From assembly GCA_016699675.1 (NCBI GenBank), contig CP064985.1:3906001-3970000 (forward strand): a stretch of 64,000 bases of DNA. The letters run 5' to 3'. A program made the position numbers and the translations under genes. The stretch comes from Austwickia sp. (GTDB lineage: Bacteria; Actinomycetota; Actinomycetes; Actinomycetales; Dermatophilaceae). How positions within the stretch are numbered: the first letter of the stretch is position 1; each line of letters starts with the position of its first letter. Below, piece by piece: positions 47,185 to 56,272 of the stretch. The notes under the pieces were generated by a model. The model had not been told where the DNA came from. It saw only the letters and a list, made by a program, of their open reading frames with translations, and made no database searches.

Positions 47185-50100
47185 TTATGCCTGGCGGGCG
47201 CGCCGCTTGGCTGCGGCCGTCGCCTTCTTCGCTGCTGGGCGCCCGGCCGCGGCGCCGGCTCCCGAGGCCGAGCCCGCCACCGGTTTCGTCGTCCGGCCGA
47301 CCTTGGTCGCCGCTCGGGCCCCGGCGGCGCCAGAGCCACCGGCCTTGCCGCGCCCAGCCGCCTTGGCCGGGGCGGTGGCCGCGGCGCTCGGAGCCGGCGC
47401 GGCCCCAACCGGCACGGGCCGTTGCTTGGCGAGCACAGGTGCGAGGAATCGACCGGTGTGGCTGGCCGGGTCGGCGGCGACCCGCTCGGGCGTACCACTC
47501 GCCACCACCGTGCCGCCCTTGTCGCCGCCCTCCGGGCCCATGTCGACGATCCAGTCGGCGGACTTGATGACGTCGAGGTTGTGCTCGATCACGATCACCG
47601 TGTTGCCCTTGTCGACCAGGCCCTGCAGCACCTCCAGGAGCTTGCCGATGTCCTCGAAGTGCAGGCCGGTCGTGGGCTCGTCCAGGACGTAGATCGTGCG
47701 GCCGGTCGCGCGCCGCTGCAGCTCGGAGGCCAGCTTGACGCGCTGCGCCTCACCACCCGACAGGGTCGTGGCACTCTGCCCGAGGCGGACGTAACCCAGG
47801 CCCACGTCGTACAGCGTCTTCATGTGCCGGCTGATGGCCGGCACCGCCGCGAAGAAGTCCACCGCCTCCTCGATCGGCATGTCGAGAACGTCGGCGATGG
47901 TCTTGCCCTTGAAGTGAACCTCGAGGGTCTCCCGGTTGTACCGCGACCCGTGGCACACCTCGCACGGCACATACACGTCGGGCAGGAAGTTCATCTCGAT
48001 CTTCAGCGTGCCGTCACCGGAGCACGCATCGCAGCGCCCGCCTTTGACGTTGAAGCTGAATCGGCCCTGCTGGTAGCCGCGGATCTTCGCCTCCGTGGTG
48101 TCGGCGAAGAGCTTGCGGATGTGGTCGAAGACCCCCGTGTACGTCGCGGGATTGCTGCGCGGCGTCCGCCCGATGGGGCTCTGGTCGACGTGCACGACCT
48201 TGTCCAGATGCTCCAGCCCGGTGACCGTCCGGTGCCGCCCGGGCACGTGCCGGGCGCCGTTGAGCCGGTTCGCGAGCACGTTGTAGAGGATGTCGTTGAC
48301 CAGCGTCGACTTGCCCGAACCCGAGACGCCGGTCACAGCCACGAACACCCCGAGGGGGAACTGCACGTCGACGTCGTGCAGGTTGTTCTGGCGGGCCCCC
48401 AGGACCGCGAGCTGCCGAAGCTTGTCGATCGGCCGACGCACCGCCGGGAGCGCGATCGAGCGTCGCCCCGAGAGGTACGCGCCGGTCAGGGACTCCGGGC
48501 AGGTCAGCAGCTCGGCCAACGGCCCGGAGTGGACCACCTCGCCGCCGTGCTCCCCCGCCCGGGGCCCGATGTCGACCACCCAGTCCGCGGCCTCGATGGT
48601 GTCCTCGTCGTGCTCGACGACGATGAGGGTGTTGCCCAGGTCGCGCAGCCGGGTGAGGGTGCCGATCAGCCGCTGGTTGTCGCGCTGGTGCAGGCCGATG
48701 GAGGGCTCGTCGAGCACGTACAGGACGCCCACCAAGCCGGACCCGATCTGCGTCGCGAGCCGGATCCGCTGGGCCTCCCCGCCGGAGAGCGTGGCGGCCG
48801 GCCGATCCAGCGACAGGTAGTCCAGGCCGACATCCAGCAGGAATCCCAGCCGGGCCCCGATCTCCCGGAGCACCCGCTCGGCGATCTGCGCCTCCCGGGC
48901 CCCCAACCGGACCCCGCGGAGGAACTCCGCGCACTCCGCGATGGACATCGCCGACACCTGCGCGATGCTGCGACCATCGATGAGCACCGACAACGACTCC
49001 GGCTTGAGGCGGGCGCCCCGGCATGCCGGGCAGGGCACCTCGCGCATGAAGCCCTCGTATTTGTCCCGCGCGTAGTCGCTGTCCGTCTCGCCGTGGCGCC
49101 GCTTCACCATCGGTACGGCGCCCTCGAACCCCGTCGTGTACGACCGCTCCCGCCCGAACCGGTTGCGGTATTTCACGTGCACCTTGTAGTCCCGCCCGAA
49201 CAGCAGGGCCTCCTTGGCCCGCTCGGGGAGCGTGCGCCACGGGGCGTCCAGGGAGAACGTCAGGTCCTCGGCCAGCGCGGTCACGACCCGCATCTGGTAG
49301 TCGTTCATCTTCTGCCCCTGCGCCCACGGGGCGATCGCGCCCTGCCGCAGGCTCAGTTCCTCGTCGGGAACGAGCAGCTCGGGGTCCACCTCGAGCTCGG
49401 TGCCGAGCCCCGTGCACTGCGGGCAGGCGCCGAACGGGCTGTTGAACGAGAACGTCCGGGGCTCCACCTCGTCGATCGAAATCGGATGATCGTTGGGGCA
49501 CGCCATCCGCTCCGAGAACCGCCGCTCCGCGGGCCGGCCCTCCGGGTCGTCCGGGCCGATGTCGACGTAGTCGATCAGCACCAGTCCACCGGAGAGCCGC
49601 AGCGCGGTCTCGACGGAGTCGGTGAGCCGCTGCTTCGCGGCGGGGTCGGCGCCCTTGGCCACCAACCGATCGATGATTACCTCGATGGTGTGCTTCTTCT
49701 GCTTCTCCAGCGTGGGCGGCTCGGTCAGGTTCACCGTCTCGCCATCGACCCGCGCCCGCGAATAGCCCTTCGTCTGCAGCTCGGCGAACAGGTCGACGAA
49801 CTCCCCCTTGCGACCCTGCACCATCGGCGCCAGCACCTGGAACCGCGTGCGCTCCGGCAACTCCAGCAAGCGGTCCACGATCTGCTGCGGGGTCTGCCGC
49901 GTGATCTGCTCCCCGCACACGGGACAGTGCGGCGTCCCCGCGCGCGCGAACAGCAACCGCAGGTAGTCGTGCACCTCCGTGATGGTGCCCACGGTGGAGC
50001 GGGGGTTGCGGTTGGTCGACTTCTGGTCGATAGAGACGGCGGGCGACAGCCCCTCGATGAAGTCCACGTCGGGCTTGTCCATCTGGCCCAAAAACATCCG

Positions 50101-50316
50101 CGCGTACGCCGAGAGCGACTCGACATAGCGCCGCTGGCCCTCGGCGAAGATCGTGTCGAACGCCAGCGACGACTTGCCCGACCCGGACAGGCCGGTGAAG
50201 ACCGTGAGCGCGTCCCGGGGGATGGAGATCGAGACGTTCCTCAGGTTGTGCTCACGCGCGCCACGCACGATGAGGCGGTCGTGCGCGCGGGACGGAGCGA
50301 GGGGACCGGATGTCAC
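47185..50316 (-). CDS. uvrA: UvrABC system protein A
   Basis: 1,043 residues. Two ABC ATPase modules: Walker A GLSGSGKSSLAFD and GVSGSGKSTLVND, signatures LSGGEAQRIRLA and LSGGEAQRVKLA. Zinc sites are formed by CPVC..., CPACRGARLKP and CDACSGDG. It recognises DNA damage and loads UvrB. The last 75 or so residues are an Ala/Lys/Gly-rich tail (KKATAAAKRRARQA at the end) not needed by the family core. GTG start at 50316. It stands alone, away from uvrC. Confidence 0.97.
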   Translation of the reverse strand: MTSGPLAPSRAHDRLIVRGAREHNLRNVSISIPRDALTVFTGLSGSGKSSLAFDTIFAEGQRRYVESLSAYARMFLGQMDKPDVDFIEGLSPAVSIDQKSTNRNPRSTVGTITEVHDYLRLLFARAGTPHCPVCGEQITRQTPQQIVDRLLELPERTRFQVLAPMVQGRKGEFVDLFAELQTKGYSRARVDGETVNLTEPPTLEKQKKHTIEVIIDRLVAKGADPAAKQRLTDSVETALRLSGGLVLIDYVDIGPDDPEGRPAERRFSERMACPNDHPISIDEVEPRTFSFNSPFGACPQCTGLGTELEVDPELLVPDEELSLRQGAIAPWAQGQKMNDYQMRVVTALAEDLTFSLDAPWRTLPERAKEALLFGRDYKVHVKYRNRFGRERSYTTGFEGAVPMVKRRHGETDSDYARDKYEGFMREVPCPACRGARLKPESLSVLIDGRSIAQVSAMSIAECAEFLRGVRLGAREAQIAERVLREIGARLGFLLDVGLDYLSLDRPAATLSGGEAQRIRLATQIGSGLVGVLYVLDEPSIGLHQRDNQRLIGTLTRLRDLGNTLIVVEHDEDTIEAADWVVDIGPRAGEHGGEVVHSGPLAELLTCPESLTGAYLSGRRSIALPAVRRPIDKLRQLAVLGARQNNLHDVDVQFPLGVFVAVTGVSGSGKSTLVNDILYNVLANRLNGARHVPGRHRTVTGLEHLDKVVHVDQSPIGRTPRSNPATYTGVFDHIRKLFADTTEAKIRGYQQGRFSFNVKGGRCDACSGDGTLKIEMNFLPDVYVPCEVCHGSRYNRETLEVHFKGKTIADVLDMPIEEAVDFFAAVPAISRHMKTLYDVGLGYVRLGQSATTLSGGEAQRVKLASELQRRATGRTIYVLDEPTTGLHFEDIGKLLEVLQGLVDKGNTVIVIEHNLDVIKSADWIVDMGPEGGDKGGTVVASGTPERVAADPASHTGRFLAPVLAKQRPVPVGAAPAPSAAATAPAKAAGRGKAGGSGAAGARAATKVGRTTKPVAGSASGAGAAAGRPAAKKATAAAKRRARQA

Positions 50317-50475
50317 GCGGACATGCTATGCGGCGCCTCCGACAACGCTGCGACCGGCTGCGGTACGGCGGAGGTGGGGCCCGCCCTGGCCGTGCCGCGC
50401 CGACTACGACCCACGGCCCGTCCCGTTTCCGGCCGGGGGTGCGCCCCATGATCTGCCTGGGCCAGGATGGGCCCC

Positions 50476-51237
50476 ATGGCCGAGTCCCCCGAGCCCACCG
50501 CGTCTCCCGAGCCCACCGGGCACCTGTCCCCCGCCGACATCCCCGCCGCGCTCGAACTGCTCGACGTCGAGACGGCCAAGCTGCTCGCCACCGTCGAGAC
50601 CCTCACCGACGAGGACCTGGCCCAGCCGTCGCTGTGCCCCGGCTGGACCCGCGGCCACATCGTCACGCACCTCGCCCGCAACGCGGAGAGCCTGGTCCGG
50701 CTGGTGGTCTGGGCCCGCACCGGCGTACGCACCCCGCAGTACCCCTCCCAGGCCAGCCGCGACGCCGACATCGAGGAGGGCGCGCCGCGCCCGGCCGCCG
50801 ACCAGCTGGCCGACCTGAGCCGCTCCTGCGACCTGGTGCGGGACGGGCTCGCCGCGCTGGCCCTGCCGCTGGCCACCCACGAGCTCCAGATGAGCTCGGG
50901 GCCCGCGGACCCTCGCGACCTGCCCCGGCGCCGTCTCAACGAGGTCGTCCTGCACCACCTCGACCTCCGGGCCGGCTTCACGCTGGACGACGCCCACCCG
51001 CTCGCGATCGCCGACCTGCTCGACCTGGCCGTCTCCCGCTTGGCCCGGCCTGGTGGCCCGAAGCTGTCGATCAACAGCCACGACGGAGACCACTACCTCG
51101 TCGGCACGACCCCGAGCGAGACCGTGGCCGATGGCGTCGTGGCTGTGCAGGGCTCGGCGAGCGACCTGCTCCAGTGGCTGACCCGCGGCGTCACCGACCG
51201 TGTCGATTCCACCGGCCCCCTGCCCACGCTGCCCTGA
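50476..51237 (+). CDS. Maleylpyruvate isomerase-family (TIGR03083-like) protein
   Basis: About 253 residues. The N-terminal DinB-like four-helix bundle carries LCPGWTRGHIVTHLARNAES. The later RRRLNEVVLHHLDLRAGF supplies further candidate metal-binding histidines. Members use mycothiol as a thiol cofactor, or are uncharacterised. The substrate here is unknown. The start may be 50476 (AGG about nine bases upstream) or 50467. The next gene, 70 bases on, is a metallo-hydrolase. Confidence 0.8.
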   Translation: MAESPEPTASPEPTGHLSPADIPAALELLDVETAKLLATVETLTDEDLAQPSLCPGWTRGHIVTHLARNAESLVRLVVWARTGVRTPQYPSQASRDADIEEGAPRPAADQLADLSRSCDLVRDGLAALALPLATHELQMSSGPADPRDLPRRRLNEVVLHHLDLRAGFTLDDAHPLAIADLLDLAVSRLARPGGPKLSINSHDGDHYLVGTTPSETVADGVVAVQGSASDLLQWLTRGVTDRVDSTGPLPTLP

Positions 51238-51307
51238 CCGGCAGCACGCCCCGACGTACCGGCCTCTTTCCAGCGACGTACCCGCCCGTGACCCCGAGGT
51301 GACCCAG

Positions 51308-51997
51308 ATGCCCGACACGACTCCCAACGCCCCCGACCGCTACACCGGCGAGGTGACCCCCGGAGGCCCCAGCGACGTCCGCGAGCTGGGCCCCCTGACG
51401 ATCCGCAAGGCCAGCGTGGGCGCCATGGACAACAACTGCTACCTGCTGACCTGCACGGACACCAAGGAGCAGCTGCTGGTCGACGCCGCGGACGACGCCC
51501 CCCGGCTCACCCGCCTGATCGGCGAGGGCAGCGGCCACCTCTCGATGATCGTCACGAGCCACCGGCACTGGGACCACGTGCGCGCCCTGTCCGAGCTGGC
51601 CGCGAGCACGCAGGCCGCGACGCTCGCGGGCCGGTACGACGCCGACGCCCTCCCGCTGCCTCCCGAGCGTCGCCTGGCCCACGGCGACGAGATCGTCCTC
51701 GGGCGGCAGAGGCTGTCCGTCCTCGAGCTCCGCGGCCACACCCCGGGCGGCGTCGCCCTGGCCTGGACCGAACCCGACTCCGGCCGGGCCCACCTCTTCG
51801 TCGGCGACTGCCTCTTCCCCGGGGGGGTCGGCAAGACGAACTCCGCGGTCGACTTCTCCGCGCTTCTGGACGACGTCGAGGAGCGCGTGTTCGCGGTGTA
51901 CGGCGACGACACCTGGATCTACCCCGGCCACGGCAAGGACACCACGCTCGGGGTGGAGCGTCCCCAGTTGGCCGAGTGGCGCGCCCGCGGCTGGTGA
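51308..51997 (+). CDS. Metallo-beta-lactamase-fold hydrolase
   Basis: 229 residues. The metal motif SHRHWDH (HxHxDH), GHTPGG, FVGDCLFPGG and YPGHGKDT give the full binuclear-zinc set of the glyoxalase II-like branch. It probably cleaves a thioester or similar bond. Placement after a mycothiol-type isomerase hints at mycothiol conjugates, but that is inference. The ATG at 51308 is chosen because family sequence begins shortly after; earlier frame is Pro-rich leader. Confidence 0.85.
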   Translation: MPDTTPNAPDRYTGEVTPGGPSDVRELGPLTIRKASVGAMDNNCYLLTCTDTKEQLLVDAADDAPRLTRLIGEGSGHLSMIVTSHRHWDHVRALSELAASTQAATLAGRYDADALPLPPERRLAHGDEIVLGRQRLSVLELRGHTPGGVALAWTEPDSGRAHLFVGDCLFPGGVGKTNSAVDFSALLDDVEERVFAVYGDDTWIYPGHGKDTTLGVERPQLAEWRARGW

Positions 51998-52109
51998 CGC
52001 CTGCGAGTCGACCCGTCCCGCAGGCTCGCACGAAGGCTCGGTGCAGGTCACCAGGCCAAATCTCTCCCGGGAGTGAGGTCTCGGCGCGGGTCACCCCGGG
52101 CCGGGCAGA

Positions 52110-52994
52110 ATGGCGCCCGTGTCCACCTCGCCCGTACGCCGAGAGAGCACGGGCTTTCCGGTCGCGCTCGTCCTCGCCTCGATCCTGTCGGTGCAATTCG
52201 GCGGGGCGCTGGCGGCCACGCTGATCCCGCTGATCGGCGTCTTCGGCTCGGTCGCCCTGCGGCTGGGCGTCGCCGCGGTCATCATGCTCGCGGTGGCCCG
52301 CCCCCGGGTCGCGGGGCACACCCGGGCGGACTTCCGTACGGCGGCGGCCTTCGGCGTCGCCCTCGCCGTCATGAACAGCACCTTCTACGGCTCCCTCGGA
52401 CGGCTCCCCATCGGCGTGGCCGTCACGATCGAGTTCCTCGGGCCCCTGCTCCTGGCGGCCGCCCTGTCCCGGCGGTTGTGGGACGGCCTGGCGGTGCTCG
52501 CCGCTGGGACGGGGGTCGTACTCATCTCCCAGGTGGCCACCACCCCGCTGGACCAGGTGGACCTCATCGGCATCGGGCTGGCGTTGGCGGCGGGTGCCTC
52601 GTGGGCGGCGTACATCCTCCTCTCCGCCCGCACGGGACGAGCCTTCGACGGTACGGAGGGGCTCGCCTGGGCGATGGTCGTCGCCGCGGCGCTGGTCGTC
52701 CCGACCGGGTTCGCGGTGGACGGCACGGGGCTGTTAGCACCCGACGCCCTCATCAAGGGGGCCGGGATCGCGGTGCTGTCCTCGGTCCTGCCCTACTCCC
52801 TCGAACTCGTGGCCCTGCGGCGCCTGGACGCGCGCGTCTTCGGCATCCTGTTGAGCCTGGAGCCAGCGGCCGCCGCGCTCGCCGGCGCCCTGGTCCTGCA
52901 CCAGGGACTCACCCCGGTCCAGCTCGCCGGGATGGCGCTGGTGGTGTGCGCCTCCGCGGTCGTCACCGTGCGTTCCCCGGCTCCGGTGGATTGA
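52110..52994 (+). CDS. EamA/RhtA-family transporter (DMT superfamily)
   Basis: 294 residues with about ten transmembrane helices in two EamA repeats. The segments GRLPIGVAVTIEFLGPLLLA, SVLPYSLELVALRRLDARVF and LLSLEPAAAALAGALVLHQ are typical of the RhtA threonine/homoserine exporter branch. It likely exports amino acids or related metabolites. Monocistronic. A GTG nine bases in (52119) is a possible alternative start. Confidence 0.87.
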   Translation: MAPVSTSPVRRESTGFPVALVLASILSVQFGGALAATLIPLIGVFGSVALRLGVAAVIMLAVARPRVAGHTRADFRTAAAFGVALAVMNSTFYGSLGRLPIGVAVTIEFLGPLLLAAALSRRLWDGLAVLAAGTGVVLISQVATTPLDQVDLIGIGLALAAGASWAAYILLSARTGRAFDGTEGLAWAMVVAAALVVPTGFAVDGTGLLAPDALIKGAGIAVLSSVLPYSLELVALRRLDARVFGILLSLEPAAAALAGALVLHQGLTPVQLAGMALVVCASAVVTVRSPAPVD

Positions 52995-53030
52995 CGTGGG
53001 AGCCACGCCGCCGCGCCCGCGCCCCGTGTG

Positions 53031-53055
53031 ACTTTGCTCAAAGTTGTTACGACAA
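53031..53055. promoter_or_regulatory. Adjoining palindromes upstream of the CoA-transferase gene
   Basis: ACTTTG-CT-CAAAGT (53031-53044) is a perfect inverted repeat. TTGT-TACG-ACAA follows at 53044-53055. They lie in an AT-rich patch about 150 bases before the CoA-transferase start and look like a transcription-factor site. No regulator is identified. Confidence 0.4.
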
Positions 53056-53204
53056 AGGCACAAGATGCGCCGTACGCCGTCCCCGGCGGCTTACGGTAGT
53101 GACGGCACCACCACGCCCGCGAGGGCGCCGTGGCCCAACCAACGGCTGCACGCCGTGAGCCCGCGGCCCCGCGCCGCCACCTGTCGACCTGTGGAGGGAA
53201 CTGC

Positions 53205-54713
53205 ATGGCCACCCGCATCGCGAACGCGGAGCTGCGCAAGAGGGTCATGAGCGCCAGCGACGCCGCGAAGACGATCCACCCCGGCGACAACGTGGGGATG
53301 AGCGGGTTCACCGGCGCCGGGTACCCCAAGGAGGTCCCCATCGCCCTCGCCTCCCGGATCCGGGAAGCGACCGCGGAAGGTACGCCGTTCCGGGTGGGCG
53401 TGTGGACCGGGGCCTCGACCGCGCCCGAGCTCGACGGCGCGCTGGCCGAGGCCGACGGGGTCGACCTGCGCATCCCCTACCAGTCCGACCCGGTCACCCG
53501 CGGCAAGATCAACGCCGGCACCATGGACTACATCGACGTGCACCTCTCGCACGTCGCGCCTCTGGTCTGGGAGGGCTTCTTCGGCAAGCTCGACGCCGCG
53601 GTCATCGAGGTCACCGGCATCACCGAGGACGGTCACCTCATCCCGGCGTCCTCGATCGGCAACAACAAGACCTGGATCGACCAGGCCGACAAGGTCATCC
53701 TCGAGGTCAACGCCTGGCAGTCCGCCGACCTGGAGGGCATGCACGACATCTACTACGGCACGGCCCTCCCGCCGTACCGCAAGCCCCTCATGATGACGCG
53801 CCCCTCCGACCGGATCGGCGAGCCGCACCTGCGCTGCGACCCCGACAAGGTCGTGGCGATCGTGGAGACCGACGCGCCCGACCGCAACAGCGCGTTCAAG
53901 CCACTCGACGCCGACAGCAAGGCCATCGCGGGGCACCTGCTGGAGTTCCTGGCGCACGAGGTCAAGCGGGGCCGACTCACGGACAACCTGCTGCCGCTCC
54001 AGTCCGGCGTCGGCAACATCGCCAACGCCGTCCTGGCGGGCCTGCTGGACAGCCCGTTCGAGGAGCTCACGTCGTACACGGAGGTCATCCAGGACGGGAT
54101 GATCGACCTCATCGACGCGGGCAAGGTGCGCTTCGCGTCGGCGACGGCGTTCAGCCTGTCCCCCGACTACGCCCAGCGCATGAACGACGAGGCCGCCCGC
54201 TACCGGCGCAACATCGTGCTGCGCCCCCAAGAGATCTCCAACCACCCGGAGCTCATCCGCCGGCTCGGTGTCATCGCCATGAACGGTCTGATCGAGGCCG
54301 ACATCTACGGCAACGTCAACTCGACGCACATCATGGGCAGCCGGATGCAGAACGGCATCGGCGGCTCGGGCGACTTCGCCCGCAACGCCTACCTGTCCTG
54401 CTTCGTGACGCCGTCCACGGCCAAGGGCGGGGCGATCTCCGCGATCGTGCCCTTCGTGTCGCACGTCGACCACACCGAGCACGACACGCACGTCATCGTC
54501 ACCGAGCAGGGGCTGGCCGACCTGCGCGGGCTGGCTCCGCGACGGCGCGCGAAGGTCATCATCGAGAACTGCGCGCACCCGGACTACCGGGCGGCGCTGG
54601 AGGAGTACGTCGAGCGCGCGGCGAAGGTCGCCAACGGCATGCACACCCCCCACGACCTGGCGCTGGCGCACGAGTGGCATCGCCGGTACCTGGCCGAGGG
54701 CACGATGCGCTGA
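53205..54713 (+). CDS. Acetyl-CoA hydrolase / succinyl-CoA:acetate CoA-transferase family protein
   Basis: 502 residues, the normal Cat1/AarC size. GMSGFTGAGYPKEVP near the N-terminus, LPLQSGVGNIANAVLAGL (GVGNIANAV is a family signature), GSGDFARNAYLS and VIVTEQGLADLRGLAPRRRA are conserved. It transfers CoA between succinyl-CoA and acetate, or hydrolyses acetyl-CoA. ATG 53205 with a GGAGGGA site. Its stop codon is shared with a terminator palindrome. Confidence 0.93.
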   Translation: MATRIANAELRKRVMSASDAAKTIHPGDNVGMSGFTGAGYPKEVPIALASRIREATAEGTPFRVGVWTGASTAPELDGALAEADGVDLRIPYQSDPVTRGKINAGTMDYIDVHLSHVAPLVWEGFFGKLDAAVIEVTGITEDGHLIPASSIGNNKTWIDQADKVILEVNAWQSADLEGMHDIYYGTALPPYRKPLMMTRPSDRIGEPHLRCDPDKVVAIVETDAPDRNSAFKPLDADSKAIAGHLLEFLAHEVKRGRLTDNLLPLQSGVGNIANAVLAGLLDSPFEELTSYTEVIQDGMIDLIDAGKVRFASATAFSLSPDYAQRMNDEAARYRRNIVLRPQEISNHPELIRRLGVIAMNGLIEADIYGNVNSTHIMGSRMQNGIGGSGDFARNAYLSCFVTPSTAKGGAISAIVPFVSHVDHTEHDTHVIVTEQGLADLRGLAPRRRAKVIIENCAHPDYRAALEEYVERAAKVANGMHTPHDLALAHEWHRRYLAEGTMR

Positions 54714-54730
54714 GCCCCTCGAGGGGCTCA
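54711..54730. terminator. 20-bp palindrome carrying both stop codons of convergent genes
   Basis: TGAGCCCCTCGAGGGGCTCA is a perfect palindrome. Its first three bases are the stop of the CoA-transferase and its last three, read on the minus strand, are the stop of the acyl-CoA ligase. It may act as a compact two-way terminator. Confidence 0.65.
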
Positions 54731-56272
54731 CGCCGAGGCGTACTGGCTCCGCAGCTCCCGCTTGAGGACCTTCTGGCTCGGCCCCATCGGCAACTCCTCG
54801 ACGATCTCGACCCGGCGGGGGCACTTGTGGTGCGCGAGCCGGTCCCGCGACCAGGCGATCATCTCGTCGGGATCGATCCGGGCGCCCGGCTTCGGGGTGA
54901 TCACGGCGCAGACCTCCTCGCCGAGCTTGGGGTCGGGCAGCCCGATGACCGCGACCTGATGCACGTCGGGGTGCGTCATCAGCAGCTCCTCCACCTCCCG
55001 GGGGTAGACGTTGTAGCCGCCGCGGATGATGACGTCCTTGGTGCGGTCGACGATCCGGATGAACCCGTCGGGATCCTTGATGCCGATGTCCCCGGTCCGG
55101 AACCAACCGTCGACCACGGCGGTCGCCGTCGCGGCGTCGTCGTCGAGATAGCCGGCGAAGACGTTGTGCCCCCGGATCACCAGCTCGCCGCGCTCGCCGT
55201 CCGGGAGCAGGACGACCCGGTCGGCCACGCCCGGGTCGGCCACCGCGACGTCGACGCCCCAGATGGGCTTGCCGATGGTGCCCGGCCGGGTGCCGAGGAT
55301 CGGTTGGTTGGTGCTCGCCACGGGGCTGGTCTCGGACAGGCCGTAGCCCTCGTACATCGGGGCCCCAAAGGCGTCCTGGAACTGGTCCTGGACCTGGCTG
55401 GGCAGGGCGGCCCCGCCCGAGACCGCGAAGCGCAGGCTCGGCACGATCGGGCCGTCCGTGGGCAACAGCCCGGCGGCCCGGCCGGCGTCTGCGACCTGCA
55501 CGAGGTAGAGGAACATCGTCGGTACGCCGAGCATCAGCGTGGTCTTCTCCGCGACCATGAGGCGCAGGGCCTCGCGCGGCTCGAACCGCGGCTGCAGCAC
55601 CAGGCACGCGCCGGCCCGGAACGCCGCAGTCATCGCGCAGGACTGCCCGAACACGTGGAACAGCGGCAGGCAGCCGAACATCACGTCGTCGGGCGTGAAG
55701 TCGAAGCAGTCGAAGGCCGCGACGGTCGCGTTCATGACGAGGTTGAGGTGGGTCAGCCGGGCGCCCTTGGGGGCGCCGCTGGTGCCGCTCGTGTAGAAGA
55801 CGACCGCCACGTCGTCGGGCCGCCGGGCGACGTAGTGCGGCAGCGGCGCGACGCCGTCGGCGAGGGTCGCCAGCGCGTACGCCGGCAGGCCCACCGCCTC
55901 GGCCGCGGCGCTTGCTACAGGCAGCAGCGACGGGTCCGCCACCACGCTGCGGGCGCCCGAGTGCTGCAGCAGGTACGCCGCCTCCTTGGGCTGCAACATG
56001 GCCGGCACCGGCACGATCGTGCCGCCCGCCGCGACGATCCCGAAGTAGCCGGCGACGAACTCGATGGTGTTCGGCGCCATCAGTGCGACCCGGTCCCCCG
56101 GGCCGACGCCGCGATCGATCAGGGCCTGCGCATACCGCGCCGCCAGGTGCCACAGCTGCGCGTACGTCAGCCGCCGGTCCCCCTGCACCACCGCCGCGTG
56201 CTCGGGCCGGCGGATCGCCGACTCGGCCAGCACCGCGGCCAACGACAGCGTGGTGGTCCCCTCGACGGTCAT
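54728..56272 (-). CDS. Acyl-CoA synthetase (class I adenylate-forming)
   Basis: 514 residues. The P-loop-like VFYTSGTSGAPKGA, GYGLSETSPV, WFRTGDIG, KDVIIRGGYNVYPREVEE and the C-terminal Lys in QKVLKRELR form the complete AMP-binding set. It activates a fatty or other carboxylic acid to its CoA thioester. The ATG overlaps the stop of the upstream acyl-CoA dehydrogenase by 4 bases, so it is the last gene of the SDR-kinase-dehydrogenase-ligase operon. Confidence 0.92.
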   Translation of the reverse strand: MTVEGTTTLSLAAVLAESAIRRPEHAAVVQGDRRLTYAQLWHLAARYAQALIDRGVGPGDRVALMAPNTIEFVAGYFGIVAAGGTIVPVPAMLQPKEAAYLLQHSGARSVVADPSLLPVASAAAEAVGLPAYALATLADGVAPLPHYVARRPDDVAVVFYTSGTSGAPKGARLTHLNLVMNATVAAFDCFDFTPDDVMFGCLPLFHVFGQSCAMTAAFRAGACLVLQPRFEPREALRLMVAEKTTLMLGVPTMFLYLVQVADAGRAAGLLPTDGPIVPSLRFAVSGGAALPSQVQDQFQDAFGAPMYEGYGLSETSPVASTNQPILGTRPGTIGKPIWGVDVAVADPGVADRVVLLPDGERGELVIRGHNVFAGYLDDDAATATAVVDGWFRTGDIGIKDPDGFIRIVDRTKDVIIRGGYNVYPREVEELLMTHPDVHQVAVIGLPDPKLGEEVCAVITPKPGARIDPDEMIAWSRDRLAHHKCPRRVEIVEELPMGPSQKVLKRELRSQYASA

